Both the position numbers and the translations under genes were made by a program. The notes beneath the pieces are model-generated. The model saw nothing but the letters and a program-made list of their open reading frames with translations, had not been told where the DNA came from and searched no databases. Positions 23,694 through 31,493 of a DNA stretch of 64,000 nucleotides are shown in pieces (position 1 is the first letter of the stretch; each line of letters opens with the position of its first letter). The stretch is taken from assembly GCF_002954325.1 (NCBI RefSeq), contig NZ_MQVX01000001.1, positions 1,029,083 to 1,093,082 on the forward strand. The letters run 5' to 3'. Source of the DNA: Aureicoccus marinus (GTDB lineage: Bacteria; Bacteroidota; Bacteroidia; Flavobacteriales; Flavobacteriaceae).

Positions 23694-24077
23694 TTAAACT
23701 GAGCCCAGAATGTGCTTGAGGTCTGAGATTTGGTTATCCCAAAGCATTTTGGCCTCATCCATTTCGGACTCTTCCGCAAAATCTGTAATGAATAAGGAAA
23801 CATCCGAAGTGATTTCATCCACGATGATACGCATCTCAAAATAGCTGTTGTCCTCGCTCTCATCCCAAGCAAATCGAGCGAACTCGTCACTTTTTTTCTT
23901 GAGAAGTTTAGCATCTTCTTCCGCCCCATCCCAGATAAAGACAAATTTTTCGCCTCTGGAGTTGACGTTGTCGGCAAACCATTCCGATAAGCCCGAAGGT
24001 GTAGAAATGTATTGATAAAGCATTTGAGGGGAAGATTGGATCACAAATTCCATCTCAAATTTGATCTTTTCACTCAT
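23694..24077 (-). CDS. START-like domain protein
   Basis: A 127-aa cytoplasmic protein starting at ATG 24077 (MSEKIKFEMEFVIQSS). It has the helix-grip/SRPBCC pattern: SSPQMLYQYISTPSGLSEWFADNVN (15-39), FIWDGAEEDAKLL (47-59), and a C-terminal helix MDEAKMLWDNQISDLKHILG. It corresponds to the START-like family that is universal in Bacteroidota next to the class IV aminotransferase-like gene; function unknown, presumably ligand binding. The frame is open further upstream, but the upstream codons are AT-rich and lack conservation, so the later ATG is used. Confidence 0.85.
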   Translation of the reverse strand: MSEKIKFEMEFVIQSSPQMLYQYISTPSGLSEWFADNVNSRGEKFVFIWDGAEEDAKLLKKKSDEFARFAWDESEDNSYFEMRIIVDEITSDVSLFITDFAEESEMDEAKMLWDNQISDLKHILGSV

Positions 24078-24163
24078 GTAATAAGGGGTTATTGACTTGG
24101 GGTATTCTATAATTGGAGGTAATATAAAAAAATAAACCACATTTCATAAAATCAATTCTCATT

Positions 24164-24194
24164 TTGAGTTCGGCAAAACTTTCTTTTATATTTG
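24164..24194 (+). promoter_or_regulatory. tRNA-Met promoter: TTG - 20 bp - TATATTTG
   Basis: TTG at 24164-24166 (within TTTTG), 20 bp spacer, TATATTTG at 24187-24194. Good fit to the Bacteroidota consensus; the mature tRNA starts 48 bp after the -7 box. Confidence 0.75.
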
Positions 24195-24241
24195 CACCCG
24201 CTAAAAAGCTCTATTGATCGCAAAGAGTATTTGACCACGAT

Positions 24242-24315
24242 GGCGAGGTAGCTCAGGTGGTTAGAGCGCAGGATTCATAACCCTGAGGTCGGGAGTTCAA
24301 GTCTCCCTCTCGCTA
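24242..24315 (+). tRNA. tRNA-Met (CAT), elongator type
   Basis: A 74-nt cloverleaf: acceptor GGCGAGG (24242-24248) pairs with TCTCGCT (24308-24314) with G-U at both ends; D stem GCTC/GAGC; anticodon loop TTCATAA with CAT at 24276-24278; T arm GGGAG-TTCAAGT-CTCCC. Discriminator A; CCA is not encoded. The G-U at position 1-72 and the D arm argue for elongator tRNA-Met rather than initiator. The anticodon stem has an A-C opposition next to the loop, which I believe is usual for this tRNA in Bacteroidota. Confidence 0.96.
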
Positions 24316-24331
24316 CAGCTTTAGAAGCACG

Positions 24332-24363
24332 AAAAAAGGACTCCATTTAGGGGTCCTTTTTTT
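24332..24363 (+). terminator. Intrinsic terminator of tRNA-Met
   Basis: AAAAAAGGACTCC, loop ATTTA, GGGGTCCTTTTTTT: a 13-bp stem with one G-U pair, followed by T-rich sequence, 17 bp after the tRNA. Confidence 0.88.
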
Positions 24364-24495
24364 ATTCTTTTTTGAGAAAATTTACAGAAAACTACCCTCC
24401 TCTTCTTTTCCCGGATTATTACCTTGGCTAATCCTAAATCAGAATCTTCTATGTTCATAGCGGATTCCCAGCTTCAATTAAACTGGATTAATCTT

Positions 24496-25158
24496 ATGGG
24501 ATTTTTGAAAAGACTATTCGGCAAAAAAGAAACGCCAATTGTAAAAGAGTTTACACAGGAAGAATTTGACAAAGACTATGAATTAAAATCAAAAGGACTC
24601 GAAAATGTTTTAGGTAAAATGCACGACCTTGTTGGACATGCCGTTGTACCATTCTCCTTGGGAGGAGGAGTCGATATGTACTACTTCCCTAATCACATAA
24701 AAGGAACTGGATTTGCAACGATGGAGCTATTGGATCCAGATGGCAATGGACCAAAAAAAAATAGATTGGGTACTTATGAATTAGTGGCCTTCACCAAACA
24801 TGGCTACAGCAGTGTGGAAGGAGAAACCAGCCCTTTTAATTTGATTGAGCGAAAGGCCTGTGGTTTCTTAACCGCCATTGGAATGTATTCATCCCAAGCT
24901 ATTTTAAATCCGAATGAAACCATCGAAGTTCCTAATGGTTCAGGTGAAGAAAATACCTGCCTGATTTTTGATTTGTACGAACCTGATGGAAAAAAATTTA
25001 AAATTGGTGATCGCCAGCACCATCTTTTGCTGTGTATGCAGGTTTTTAGGCAAGAAATGGACTATGCAAGGCAAAATGGAAGTGCCGAACTCTTTAAGCT
25101 TCTAAAAGAAAAAGAGGTATACCCCTACAGTGATTTAGACAGAGACCCTGTAGTTTAG
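24496..25158 (+). CDS. Suppressor-of-fused (SUFU) domain protein
   Basis: A 220-aa cytoplasmic protein starting at ATG 24496 (MGFLKRLFGKKE). After a basic N-terminus the SUFU-like fold appears: HDLVGHAVVPFSLGGGVDMYYFPN (about 38-61), GTGFATMELLDP (65-76), GTYELVAFTKH (87-97), and a late CLIFDLYEPDG and HHLLLCMQVFRQEM. Eukaryotic SUFU binds Gli factors, but bacterial members are mostly uncharacterised and often linked to toxin immunity. No toxin neighbour is seen here, so an immunity role is only a possibility. The assignment rests on pattern memory and is moderately sure. The gene stands after the tRNA terminator. Confidence 0.65.
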   Translation: MGFLKRLFGKKETPIVKEFTQEEFDKDYELKSKGLENVLGKMHDLVGHAVVPFSLGGGVDMYYFPNHIKGTGFATMELLDPDGNGPKKNRLGTYELVAFTKHGYSSVEGETSPFNLIERKACGFLTAIGMYSSQAILNPNETIEVPNGSGEENTCLIFDLYEPDGKKFKIGDRQHHLLLCMQVFRQEMDYARQNGSAELFKLLKEKEVYPYSDLDRDPVV

Positions 25159-25242
25159 AAAAGGTAATACGAGTCCAGCTTTGATTTTTTGAGGAGAAGT
25201 CCCAACTTGTCTGCCTGAAGCAAGAAGACCTGACAAAGATCT

Positions 25243-25719
25243 ATGAACCCACGAATCATTACCCTTGAACCTAAACAGCTCATTGGCCAAAGCCTGGAAA
25301 TGAGTTTAATTAACAATACGACCGGTCAACTTTGGGGTCAATTCGCCCCGCGAATCAAAGAAATTCAAAACAGAGCGAGTGAGGACAAAATTTCTCTACA
25401 GGTCTACCCCGCTGATTACCCCCAAAACTTCAAACCGACCAACACCTATATCAAATGGGCTGCTGTGGAGGTTACCGCGCTGGATCACATACCTGAAGGA
25501 ATGAAATCCTTTCATATAGAGGGTGGGCTCTATGCAGTATTTGATTACAAAGGCTCGAGCGCTGACCCTTCTATTTTTCAATACATCTTTTCGCAATGGA
25601 TCCCCTCTTCCTCCTATTGGGTGGACGACCGGCCCCATTTTGAAGTCTTGGGAACCGAATACAAAAACAATGATCCGGAATCTGAGGAAGAAATCTGGGT
25701 TCCTATTCGGACAAAGTAA
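25243..25719 (+). CDS. GyrI-like (AraC effector-binding) domain protein
   Basis: A 158-aa stand-alone GyrI-like small-molecule-binding domain: LEPKQLIGQSLEMSL at the start, LWGQFAPRIKEI (30-41), WAAVEVTALDHIPEGMKSFHIEGGLYAVFDYKG (about 71-103), and the C-terminal PHFEVLGTEYKNNDPESEEEIWVPI, which closes the fold and carries the usual acidic EEE/IWVPI end. These proteins bind hydrophobic or cationic ligands and sometimes have hydrolase activity. It stands alone, with no fused HTH. A second, decayed copy of the same family is at 44333-44669. Confidence 0.87.
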   Translation: MNPRIITLEPKQLIGQSLEMSLINNTTGQLWGQFAPRIKEIQNRASEDKISLQVYPADYPQNFKPTNTYIKWAAVEVTALDHIPEGMKSFHIEGGLYAVFDYKGSSADPSIFQYIFSQWIPSSSYWVDDRPHFEVLGTEYKNNDPESEEEIWVPIRTK

Positions 25720-25914
25720 AAAGAGTAATAAAAGTCCCCATGGAATAGGCTTTCTACTTTTTTGCTAACTTTCTTGGCCAAGCGGAATTATTCTTGCCTC
25801 CATTTTTTTATTGATAAAGAATTGATTTGGCACTCCCTGACCTACTTAAGCTAGTATTCCAATGTGAAATAAATTAAAAATGGGCACCTCAATTAATCTT
25901 GAAATTAATTTTCC

Positions 25915-26595
25915 ATGAAAAATTTAGTAAGACTGCTAATGCTTGCTTTACTGGTCTCGGCCTGCAATTCGACGCAAAAAGAAGAAGAAAAGCCAACTAT
26001 AGAACTACAAATGGCCATGGATAGCACGGTTACCGAAAAACAAGTGAATTTCAAAGCCATCGATTCTGATGAGGCACTTATTGCCACAGCCCTTATGGCT
26101 GCACCAGCCGAAAGCCGCGAAGGATGCAAAGTCATCGGCATCAATATGGCCGGAGAATGGGTCACCTTTCGCGAAGGCAGCAACGAATTCATTGTCATTA
26201 CCGATGATCCCAGTAAACCCGGATTTAATGCGGCTTGTTACCACCAGGATTTGGAACCTTTTATGGCCCGAGGCCGAGAGCTAAGAGCCCAAGGCAAATC
26301 GGGAGGAGAAATCTTCGACATCCGAGAAGCAGAGGTAAAATCAGGACAACTCGAAATGGGTAATCCTGGATCAACCTTACATATTTACTACGGTTCCAAG
26401 ACCAACTATGAACCTGAAACCAACAAAGTAGAGGATGCCATCTACCGCTACGTGGTCTACCTCCCCTTTGCTACTTCGGAATCGACAGGATTACCAGAGG
26501 TACCGATCAGTCCGGACCATCCATGGATTATGAATCCCGGAACCCACCGAGCCCACATCATGATTTCTCCTAAACCAGAATCTCAGGATTTTTAG
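25915..26595 (+). CDS. Conserved lipoprotein, unknown function
   Basis: A 226-aa predicted SPII lipoprotein (LVSAC, Cys17) with a short acidic linker. The body has ALMAAPAESREGCKVIGIN (about 61-79), FREGSNEFIVITDDPSKPGFNAACYHQDLEPFMARGREL (85-123) and DHPWIMNPGTHRAHIMI (200-216). The conserved Cys, His, Trp and Gly residues look like a binding or active site, but I do not recognise a named family. Exported to the periplasm or outer membrane. The preceding 195 bp hold only AT-rich sequence; no promoter stands out. Confidence 0.75.
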   Translation: MKNLVRLLMLALLVSACNSTQKEEEKPTIELQMAMDSTVTEKQVNFKAIDSDEALIATALMAAPAESREGCKVIGINMAGEWVTFREGSNEFIVITDDPSKPGFNAACYHQDLEPFMARGRELRAQGKSGGEIFDIREAEVKSGQLEMGNPGSTLHIYYGSKTNYEPETNKVEDAIYRYVVYLPFATSESTGLPEVPISPDHPWIMNPGTHRAHIMISPKPESQDF

Positions 26596-26635
26596 AGAGA
26601 TATTTCCCTCTACTTTACCCATAAGAAGTCTTTTT

Positions 26636-26905
26636 ATGGCCCACGGCAGTCTAGATCAATTTAAAGCCTTTTTAAGGCGAAAGAAAGACCGGAAGAACAT
26701 AGTTGACGGCAAGTTCGACACTTCTGATCTTGCGCAGTCTGAAGGAGATTTAGAGTTTCCTGAGCCTAGTGAAGTGGAATTGAATTCCATAAAAAGTACT
26801 ATTAGAAAAAATGCTTCTCGAAGACGAATGCTGGATAAAGTACTCCTTGGTATTGTAATTGCCTGTGCAATAGGGTTTTTAGTATATCTCAATTATTTTA
26901 CCTGA
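26636..26905 (+). CDS. Small tail-anchored membrane protein
   Basis: An 89-aa protein: a charged N-terminal part (FKAFLRRKKDRKN), an acidic middle, and one C-terminal transmembrane helix (about 68-86). Before the helix it has EVELNSIKSTIRKNASRRR. The same plan (E-rich region, IKxxIR, basic patch, terminal helix) is seen in the small minus-strand gene at 51823, so they may be distant paralogues. No named family recognised. Its stop overlaps the ATG of the following chimeric ORF by 1 bp. Confidence 0.65.
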   Translation: MAHGSLDQFKAFLRRKKDRKNIVDGKFDTSDLAQSEGDLEFPEPSEVELNSIKSTIRKNASRRRMLDKVLLGIVIACAIGFLVYLNYFT

Positions 26906-27282
26906 TGAATCATTTTCGATGGCCTCTGGCCCTTTTATTTACATTCCTATCTCACACCAACAGCTTTTGTCAAGAGAAAAAGAAAGGCTATATCAACGAA
27001 GCGGTAATAGGACTGGTAAAACTCGCATTTGAGGTGGAAGATGTAGAACGCCTCGAAATTCACTGCGATCCGAAGAATTACGGCAGTAAGGCCATCCCGG
27101 AGAGATTGGGCTTTACCCATGAAGCAACCCTTAAAAACAGAGTTAAAGACAGTGAAGGGACCTACCGAGATGCGATGATCTGGACTCTTTTTCGGGAGGA
27201 TTACAGAGCAGAACGTTATAAAAATCATTTATTTACGGCATTCGATATCGTAAATCAACCCATCAAAACGATTGACACATGA
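26905..27282 (+). CDS. Chimeric ORF: signal peptide fused to C-terminal half of a GNAT
   Basis: A 125-aa ORF. Residues 1-23 look like a signal peptide (PLALLFTFLSHTNSFCQ). From about 28 it becomes the C-terminal half of a RimJ/RimL-type GNAT acetyltransferase: KGYINEAVIGLVKLAFE, RLEIHCDPKN, KAIPERLGF, RDAMIWTLFREDY. The join falls at the acetyl-CoA pyrophosphate loop, so the first half of the GNAT fold, including the rest of motif A, is missing and enzyme activity is not expected. The tail after REDY has no GNAT match. It is in frame, so this looks like a deletion that fused two genes rather than a sequencing slip. The stop overlaps the next ATG by 4 bp. Confidence 0.65.
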   Translation: MNHFRWPLALLFTFLSHTNSFCQEKKKGYINEAVIGLVKLAFEVEDVERLEIHCDPKNYGSKAIPERLGFTHEATLKNRVKDSEGTYRDAMIWTLFREDYRAERYKNHLFTAFDIVNQPIKTIDT

Positions 27283-27650
27283 AAAAGTTCATCATTGCCC
27301 TCCTCTTTATCTGCACAGCTGTAGCAGGCTATGCTCAGAAAAAACATATTCCACAGAGCACCCCCTTCGAAAATGTACTGAAGGCCCTTACAAAAAATAA
27401 ACCCTTACTCTTTAAAAACTCTTTTAGTCAGCGGGTCATTGACGGGGAAGAAGATCTCACCGTTTGGGCTGAACGCATAGAAGAAGGGAACGAAAAGTTC
27501 GGAAGACGCTTTCCGGATTTTAAGCGCAAGGACTTTCGGTACGGATTTGACTCAGCCGAATCCAAACTCATCATTTACTACAAAGGAGATGAGGCCTTTC
27601 GGATAAAAGTCATTCAAGAAGGGAAAAAGTGGAAACTCAACGAAAAATAA
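27279..27650 (+). CDS. Small secreted protein, unknown function
   Basis: A 123-aa protein with a good signal peptide (1-19, GYAQ). The mature part (104 aa) has SFSQRVIDGEEDLTVWAERIEEGNEKFGRRFPDF and a C-terminal pair of strands (KLIIYYKGDEAFRIKVIQEGKKWKLNEK), resembling small NTF2-like/DUF4878-type secreted proteins, but the match is weak and I do not assign a family. It begins inside the stop of the chimeric GNAT ORF (ATGA), so the two are translationally coupled; the original upstream partner was probably a secreted protein too. Convergent with the antiporter gene. Confidence 0.72.
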   Translation: MKKFIIALLFICTAVAGYAQKKHIPQSTPFENVLKALTKNKPLLFKNSFSQRVIDGEEDLTVWAERIEEGNEKFGRRFPDFKRKDFRYGFDSAESKLIIYYKGDEAFRIKVIQEGKKWKLNEK

Positions 27651-27653
27651 GCC

Positions 27654-28892
27654 CTACTTCAGCACCCGTTTTACCAGTTTCTCTATGGTGAGTCCTTGAA
27701 CTAAAATAGAGAAAGCCACCACGATATAGGTCAGAATCAAGAACATATCGCGGTGCATATCGGCCGTTAAGGTAAAGGCCAGAGCGATCGATATTCCTCC
27801 ACGAAGTCCACCCCAGGTCATGATCAGGTTGGTCCGGGGCACAAACTCCAACTTCTTCTCGTATAGCTTAACCGGCACCAAAAGAGAAAGATAACGGCAG
27901 AGCAAAACAATCGGAATACACAGAACACCAGCGAGAATGTAGTTGGTATCGTAGACTAAAACCAGCATCTCCATTCCAATGAGTACAAAGAGAATGGCAT
28001 TGAGAAGAATATCCAATAACTCCCAAAATTTATCCACATAGCGCTCGGTAACCTCCGACATAGCGGCAGATCTCGCTCGGTCATTACCTACCACAAGACC
28101 TGCAGCAACCATCGCTAAGGGAGCTGAAACATGCAGCTTATGCGCTAGGACCGTTCCCACCATAACAGTGGCCAGGGTGATGATGATTTCTATGCTAAAG
28201 TCATCGATGGATTTCATGAGCATAAAGGCCACCCAGCCGATAAAGACCCCGAGCAGGATCCCTCCGAAGACTTCCAAACCAAAAAGTTCCGCAATTTCTA
28301 GAGGATCGATGCTTTCGCTACCTTTGGCGGCAACACCAAAGAGTGTCAAGAAAATAACAACCCCTACTCCATCATTGAAGAGGGATTCCCCCACAATTTT
28401 GGTTTCGAGCTTTTTAGGCACATTGGCCTTTTTAAGAATTCCCAACACAGCAATGGGATCGGTAGGCGAGATAAGAGCCCCGAAAAGAAGACACAGCACG
28501 TAATTCACTTCAATACCCAGAGCAGCCAGCAAAAAGAAGGTCAGGGTACCCACCAAGAAAGTCGAGATCAGAATTCCCAAAGTGGCAAAGAGTAAAATGG
28601 GCCAGCGCTGGTTCTTGAGTTGTTGAAAATGGGTATGTAAGGCCCCCGCAAAAAGCAAGAAACTCAACATATAATTCATCACTACTTCCTCAAAATCAAT
28701 TTGTTTGATCAAAGAGAGCTCAACCTGGTACAGGGTATCATCAAAATAACTCAGCCCGATTACCACCAAGGAAAACAGGATAGCAATCAGCATTAAACCA
28801 ATGGCGGTCGGCAGTTTGATAAAACGGGCATTAATGTACCCGAATACAGCCGCTAAAAAGGTAAGGGCTGTGAGGATTTCGTAAAGCTCCAT
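27654..28892 (-). CDS. CPA1-type cation:proton antiporter
   Basis: A 412-aa integral membrane protein with about 12 hydrophobic helices, full length for the bacterial Na+/H+ exchanger family (CPA1/NhaP type). The transport core shows ALISPTDPIAVLGILKK (about 139-155), with the unwound TD region, GESLFNDGVGVVIFLTLFG (168-186) with the catalytic ND, and the helix with WGGLRGGISIALAF near 350-363. There is no large C-terminal regulatory domain. It should exchange Na+ or K+ for protons at the inner membrane. The direction is convergent to the small secreted protein gene, with only 3 bp between stops. Confidence 0.9.
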   Translation of the reverse strand: MELYEILTALTFLAAVFGYINARFIKLPTAIGLMLIAILFSLVVIGLSYFDDTLYQVELSLIKQIDFEEVVMNYMLSFLLFAGALHTHFQQLKNQRWPILLFATLGILISTFLVGTLTFFLLAALGIEVNYVLCLLFGALISPTDPIAVLGILKKANVPKKLETKIVGESLFNDGVGVVIFLTLFGVAAKGSESIDPLEIAELFGLEVFGGILLGVFIGWVAFMLMKSIDDFSIEIIITLATVMVGTVLAHKLHVSAPLAMVAAGLVVGNDRARSAAMSEVTERYVDKFWELLDILLNAILFVLIGMEMLVLVYDTNYILAGVLCIPIVLLCRYLSLLVPVKLYEKKLEFVPRTNLIMTWGGLRGGISIALAFTLTADMHRDMFLILTYIVVAFSILVQGLTIEKLVKRVLK

Positions 28893-29024
28893 GAGGTGAT
28901 TAATGATTAAAGTACCAAATTAAAGATCAATTTTGAACTGGCTTAATACAAGGGTCAAAATTAAAAAAGTTCCTTTTTGTTGTTGCGAATTCATCCCTGA
29001 TTCGTTTACCCCAAAACGCATCAC

Positions 29025-30422
29025 ATGAACGCTTTAAAAAAGCTACTTTTCGTCTTGACTGTTCTTGGTTTTCAATTGGCCTTTTCCCAAGGGAACCGTT
29101 CTTCATTTTGCCGCGATGAAGTCCTTAAAGACTTCGAATATCTTTATCAGTCTTTGGAAGAAACACACTATGACCTCTACGCCTACACCAGCAAGGAAGA
29201 AATGCAGAAACACTACGATCTTCTGAAAAAAGGGATTCACCAAGATTCGCTAAGCATACAAGAAATCACCACTCTCTTTCAAACCTTTACTGCAAAAGTG
29301 AACAATGGACATACCGAGGTAATCTTCCCAGTAGCCCAATACTTGGAGTACGCTGAGGGAGGTGGAACTCTGTTTCCTTTAGAACTGGTCATTGAAGATG
29401 GTAAGGCACTCGTAAGAAATAACCTGACTCCCCTAAGCGAACTTCAAAAAGGAACAGAAATCCTTTCGATTGACGGAATGCCAATCATGGAAGTGTTTCA
29501 GCAGCTTTCTGCCTATATCTCCGCAGAACGTCCCTACTTCAAGTACACCAAGGCAGAAATCATCTCCTTCCCGAGACTGTACTGGCAAGAGTATGGAAGT
29601 AAGGCCCGTTATGAGGTCGTAGCAAAAGTAAATGGAGAAGAAATCCACAAGCAGATTAAGGCCGTGCCAGCTATAGAGGGCTTCGAAATGAAAAGATGGG
29701 ATATTCTGATCAATGCTCCCAAATTCAAGCATTACAAAAAGGTGGCCTACTTGAATCCAGGTGACTTTGGAGGTGATTTAAACCAATTCAAATCTTTTAT
29801 CGATTCCGCCTTTACCCAAATACGAACAAAGAAATCCCCAACCTTAATCATCGATTTACGCTACAACAGTGGCGGTGATGATATTTTTAGCGATTACATG
29901 GTCTCCTATATTGCCGACAAACCCTTTCAATGGAATTCTTCATTTGAACTCAAATCCAGCGCGATTTTAAAAAAGCACGTTCGAGAAAACAGTGATCTGA
30001 CGACGGAATATGCGAAAAGTATACTGGGTCATAAAGACGGCGAACGCTTTTTATTTCAATTTGAGAGTTACCTTCCTCAACCAAAAAACAAAAGATTTAC
30101 CGGGAACGTCTATGTTTTAATAAACCGCCAATCCCATTCTCAATCCGCCGTTACTGCGGCTCAAATTCAGGACTACGGCTTTGGCAAAATGGTAGGGGAA
30201 GAGACAGGAGATTCTCCTTCTCTTTATGCTTCACAATTGACCTATACCTTGCCGATCACCGGTATCCCAGTCAAAACGGCTAAAGGTAAAATCACACGAG
30301 TGAATGGTAGTGAGGCCGTCCAAGGTGTTCAGCCCGACATCTTTATCCGCGATCACCTGAGAGACGATAAGGACGAAATACTCGATGGCTTATTGAAGCG
30401 ATTGGAAGCCGGTCGCCCCTAA
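29025..30422 (+). CDS. S41 family peptidase
   Basis: A 465-aa secreted protein: signal peptide 1-21 (AFSQ), a helical N-terminal region (LEETHYDLYAY), a PDZ-like middle segment (FPLELVIEDGKALV...LSIDG), and the C-terminal S41/tail-specific protease domain with LIIDLRYNSGGDD (about 280-292) and the nucleophile region VLINRQSHSQSAVTAAQ (near 363-379), then GEETGDSP. The substrate of these periplasmic proteases is usually not known. The catalytic Ser lies in a slightly atypical setting (HSQSA), but the fold markers are clear. It is a single gene with a 130-bp gap upstream. Confidence 0.87.
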   Translation: MNALKKLLFVLTVLGFQLAFSQGNRSSFCRDEVLKDFEYLYQSLEETHYDLYAYTSKEEMQKHYDLLKKGIHQDSLSIQEITTLFQTFTAKVNNGHTEVIFPVAQYLEYAEGGGTLFPLELVIEDGKALVRNNLTPLSELQKGTEILSIDGMPIMEVFQQLSAYISAERPYFKYTKAEIISFPRLYWQEYGSKARYEVVAKVNGEEIHKQIKAVPAIEGFEMKRWDILINAPKFKHYKKVAYLNPGDFGGDLNQFKSFIDSAFTQIRTKKSPTLIIDLRYNSGGDDIFSDYMVSYIADKPFQWNSSFELKSSAILKKHVRENSDLTTEYAKSILGHKDGERFLFQFESYLPQPKNKRFTGNVYVLINRQSHSQSAVTAAQIQDYGFGKMVGEETGDSPSLYASQLTYTLPITGIPVKTAKGKITRVNGSEAVQGVQPDIFIRDHLRDDKDEILDGLLKRLEAGRP

Positions 30423-30449
30423 ATGAGAATTTCTTTCTGGCTTTCTTGC

Positions 30450-30457
30450 TACCTTTA
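30450..30457 (+). promoter_or_regulatory. -7 box (TACCTTTA) for VOC-DinB genes
   Basis: TACCTTTA (TAnnTTTR type) lies 15 bp before the ATG of the secreted VOC gene. The same octamer precedes genes at 41082, 42456 and 50569 in this window, supporting it as a real promoter word of this genome. Confidence 0.55.
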
Positions 30458-30472
30458 AAACAAACCAAAGCC

Positions 30473-30982
30473 ATGAAAAGAATTCTTTCTCTCTGTTTAA
30501 CCCTTAGCCTGTACTTTTCTCTGAATGCCCAAAGCAATGCCGAATTGGGTGTTGGGGCCATGGGAATTGTAGTGAGTGATATTGAGGCTTCTGAAAAGTT
30601 TTACAAAGAGATTCTGGGGCTCAGTCCAATTGGAGGATTTAGCCTCGACGAAGCCTGGAGTAAAGAGGCCGGAGCAGCCAACAACAGGCCCTTCTCTGTA
30701 AAACAGTTTAAGTTACAGGACCGTCCATCGGGGACCATTGTCAAGCTAGCTTATTTCGAAAAGACCAAAAGGCAAGCCCGTCCCAAAGGAATCGATAAGC
30801 GCTCAGGGGTGAATTACATCACCCTCTATTACACCAAAGAACATTTTGACAAGACCATCGAGCGAATTGAAAAAGCTGGCATAGAGCTTGTGGGATGGGT
30901 TAAGCGAGAACGCTATCAATTGGTATTTGTACAGGATCCTGACGGTATCTATGTAGAATTGGTTGCGCCTCCAGGAAACTAA
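30473..30982 (+). CDS. Secreted VOC (glyoxalase-like) protein
   Basis: A 169-aa protein from ATG 30473, with a signal peptide (MKRILSLCLTLSLYFSLNAQ). The mature part is a VOC-superfamily (glyoxalase/dioxygenase-like) fold: GAMGIVVSDIEASEKFYKEILGLSP, then GVNYITLYYTKEHFDKT, and VFVQDPDGIYVELVAP at the C-terminus, which supplies the usual metal-site Glu. Exported VOC proteins are common in flavobacteria; the substrate is unknown. The DinB gene starts right at its stop (TAA-TTG), so they form an operon. Confidence 0.83.
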   Translation: MKRILSLCLTLSLYFSLNAQSNAELGVGAMGIVVSDIEASEKFYKEILGLSPIGGFSLDEAWSKEAGAANNRPFSVKQFKLQDRPSGTIVKLAYFEKTKRQARPKGIDKRSGVNYITLYYTKEHFDKTIERIEKAGIELVGWVKRERYQLVFVQDPDGIYVELVAPPGN

Positions 30983-31477
30983 TTGAACAGAGTGAGAACC
31001 GAACTTGAAAGCCTGATCCAACAGTACCGAGATGTGCAAAACGGAGTGCTTTGGATGGGAGCCAATTATCTACGCCGCTTTAACGAGTTAGAGGGAAAGG
31101 ACGCTTTTAGACGCCCCCTACCCGATCTCCACAGTATTGCCGAAATCTTATCGCACCTGACTCTTTGGCGTCAAGAGACTATTCTTAAGATTCAAACAGG
31201 CAGTGGCAGTAAAACCGAGAAGTGTGAAGAAAATTGGCTGCCCAACGAAAAACTAATTCCCCTGGGTTGGTCTACTGTACGAGCCAACTACGAAGAAAGT
31301 CTTGAAACCATTATTGATTTGCTCGCAGATCAAGACGATTCTTTTTTGGATCAAGAATACTTCTATACCGATTTTAAAGGCCATTACCCCTATCGCTTCG
31401 TGCTGCAGGGCATGCTGCACCACGACTTATACCACCTGGGTCAAATCGGTCTCATTCTCAAATATTTAAAACACTAA
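30983..31477 (+). CDS. DinB family protein
   Basis: A 164-aa four-helix bundle protein of the DinB/YfiT metal-dependent family. The three His ligands expected are seen in IAEILSHLTLW (about 47-57) and MLHHDLYHLGQIG (143-155). The start is TTG 30983 directly after the VOC stop, or GTG 30992; no ATG is available before the first helix. DinB proteins include thiol-transferases and DNA-damage-induced proteins; here it may act on a small thiol adduct, but nothing in the sequence proves it. Co-transcribed with the VOC gene. Confidence 0.83.
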   Translation: MNRVRTELESLIQQYRDVQNGVLWMGANYLRRFNELEGKDAFRRPLPDLHSIAEILSHLTLWRQETILKIQTGSGSKTEKCEENWLPNEKLIPLGWSTVRANYEESLETIIDLLADQDDSFLDQEYFYTDFKGHYPYRFVLQGMLHHDLYHLGQIGLILKYLKH

Positions 31478-31493
31478 GACCACTATTCTTAAA

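Noticed and set aside
25720..25914. Regulatory RNA in the 195-bp gap
   Set aside because: AT-rich with no stable stem or known riboswitch pattern by eye.
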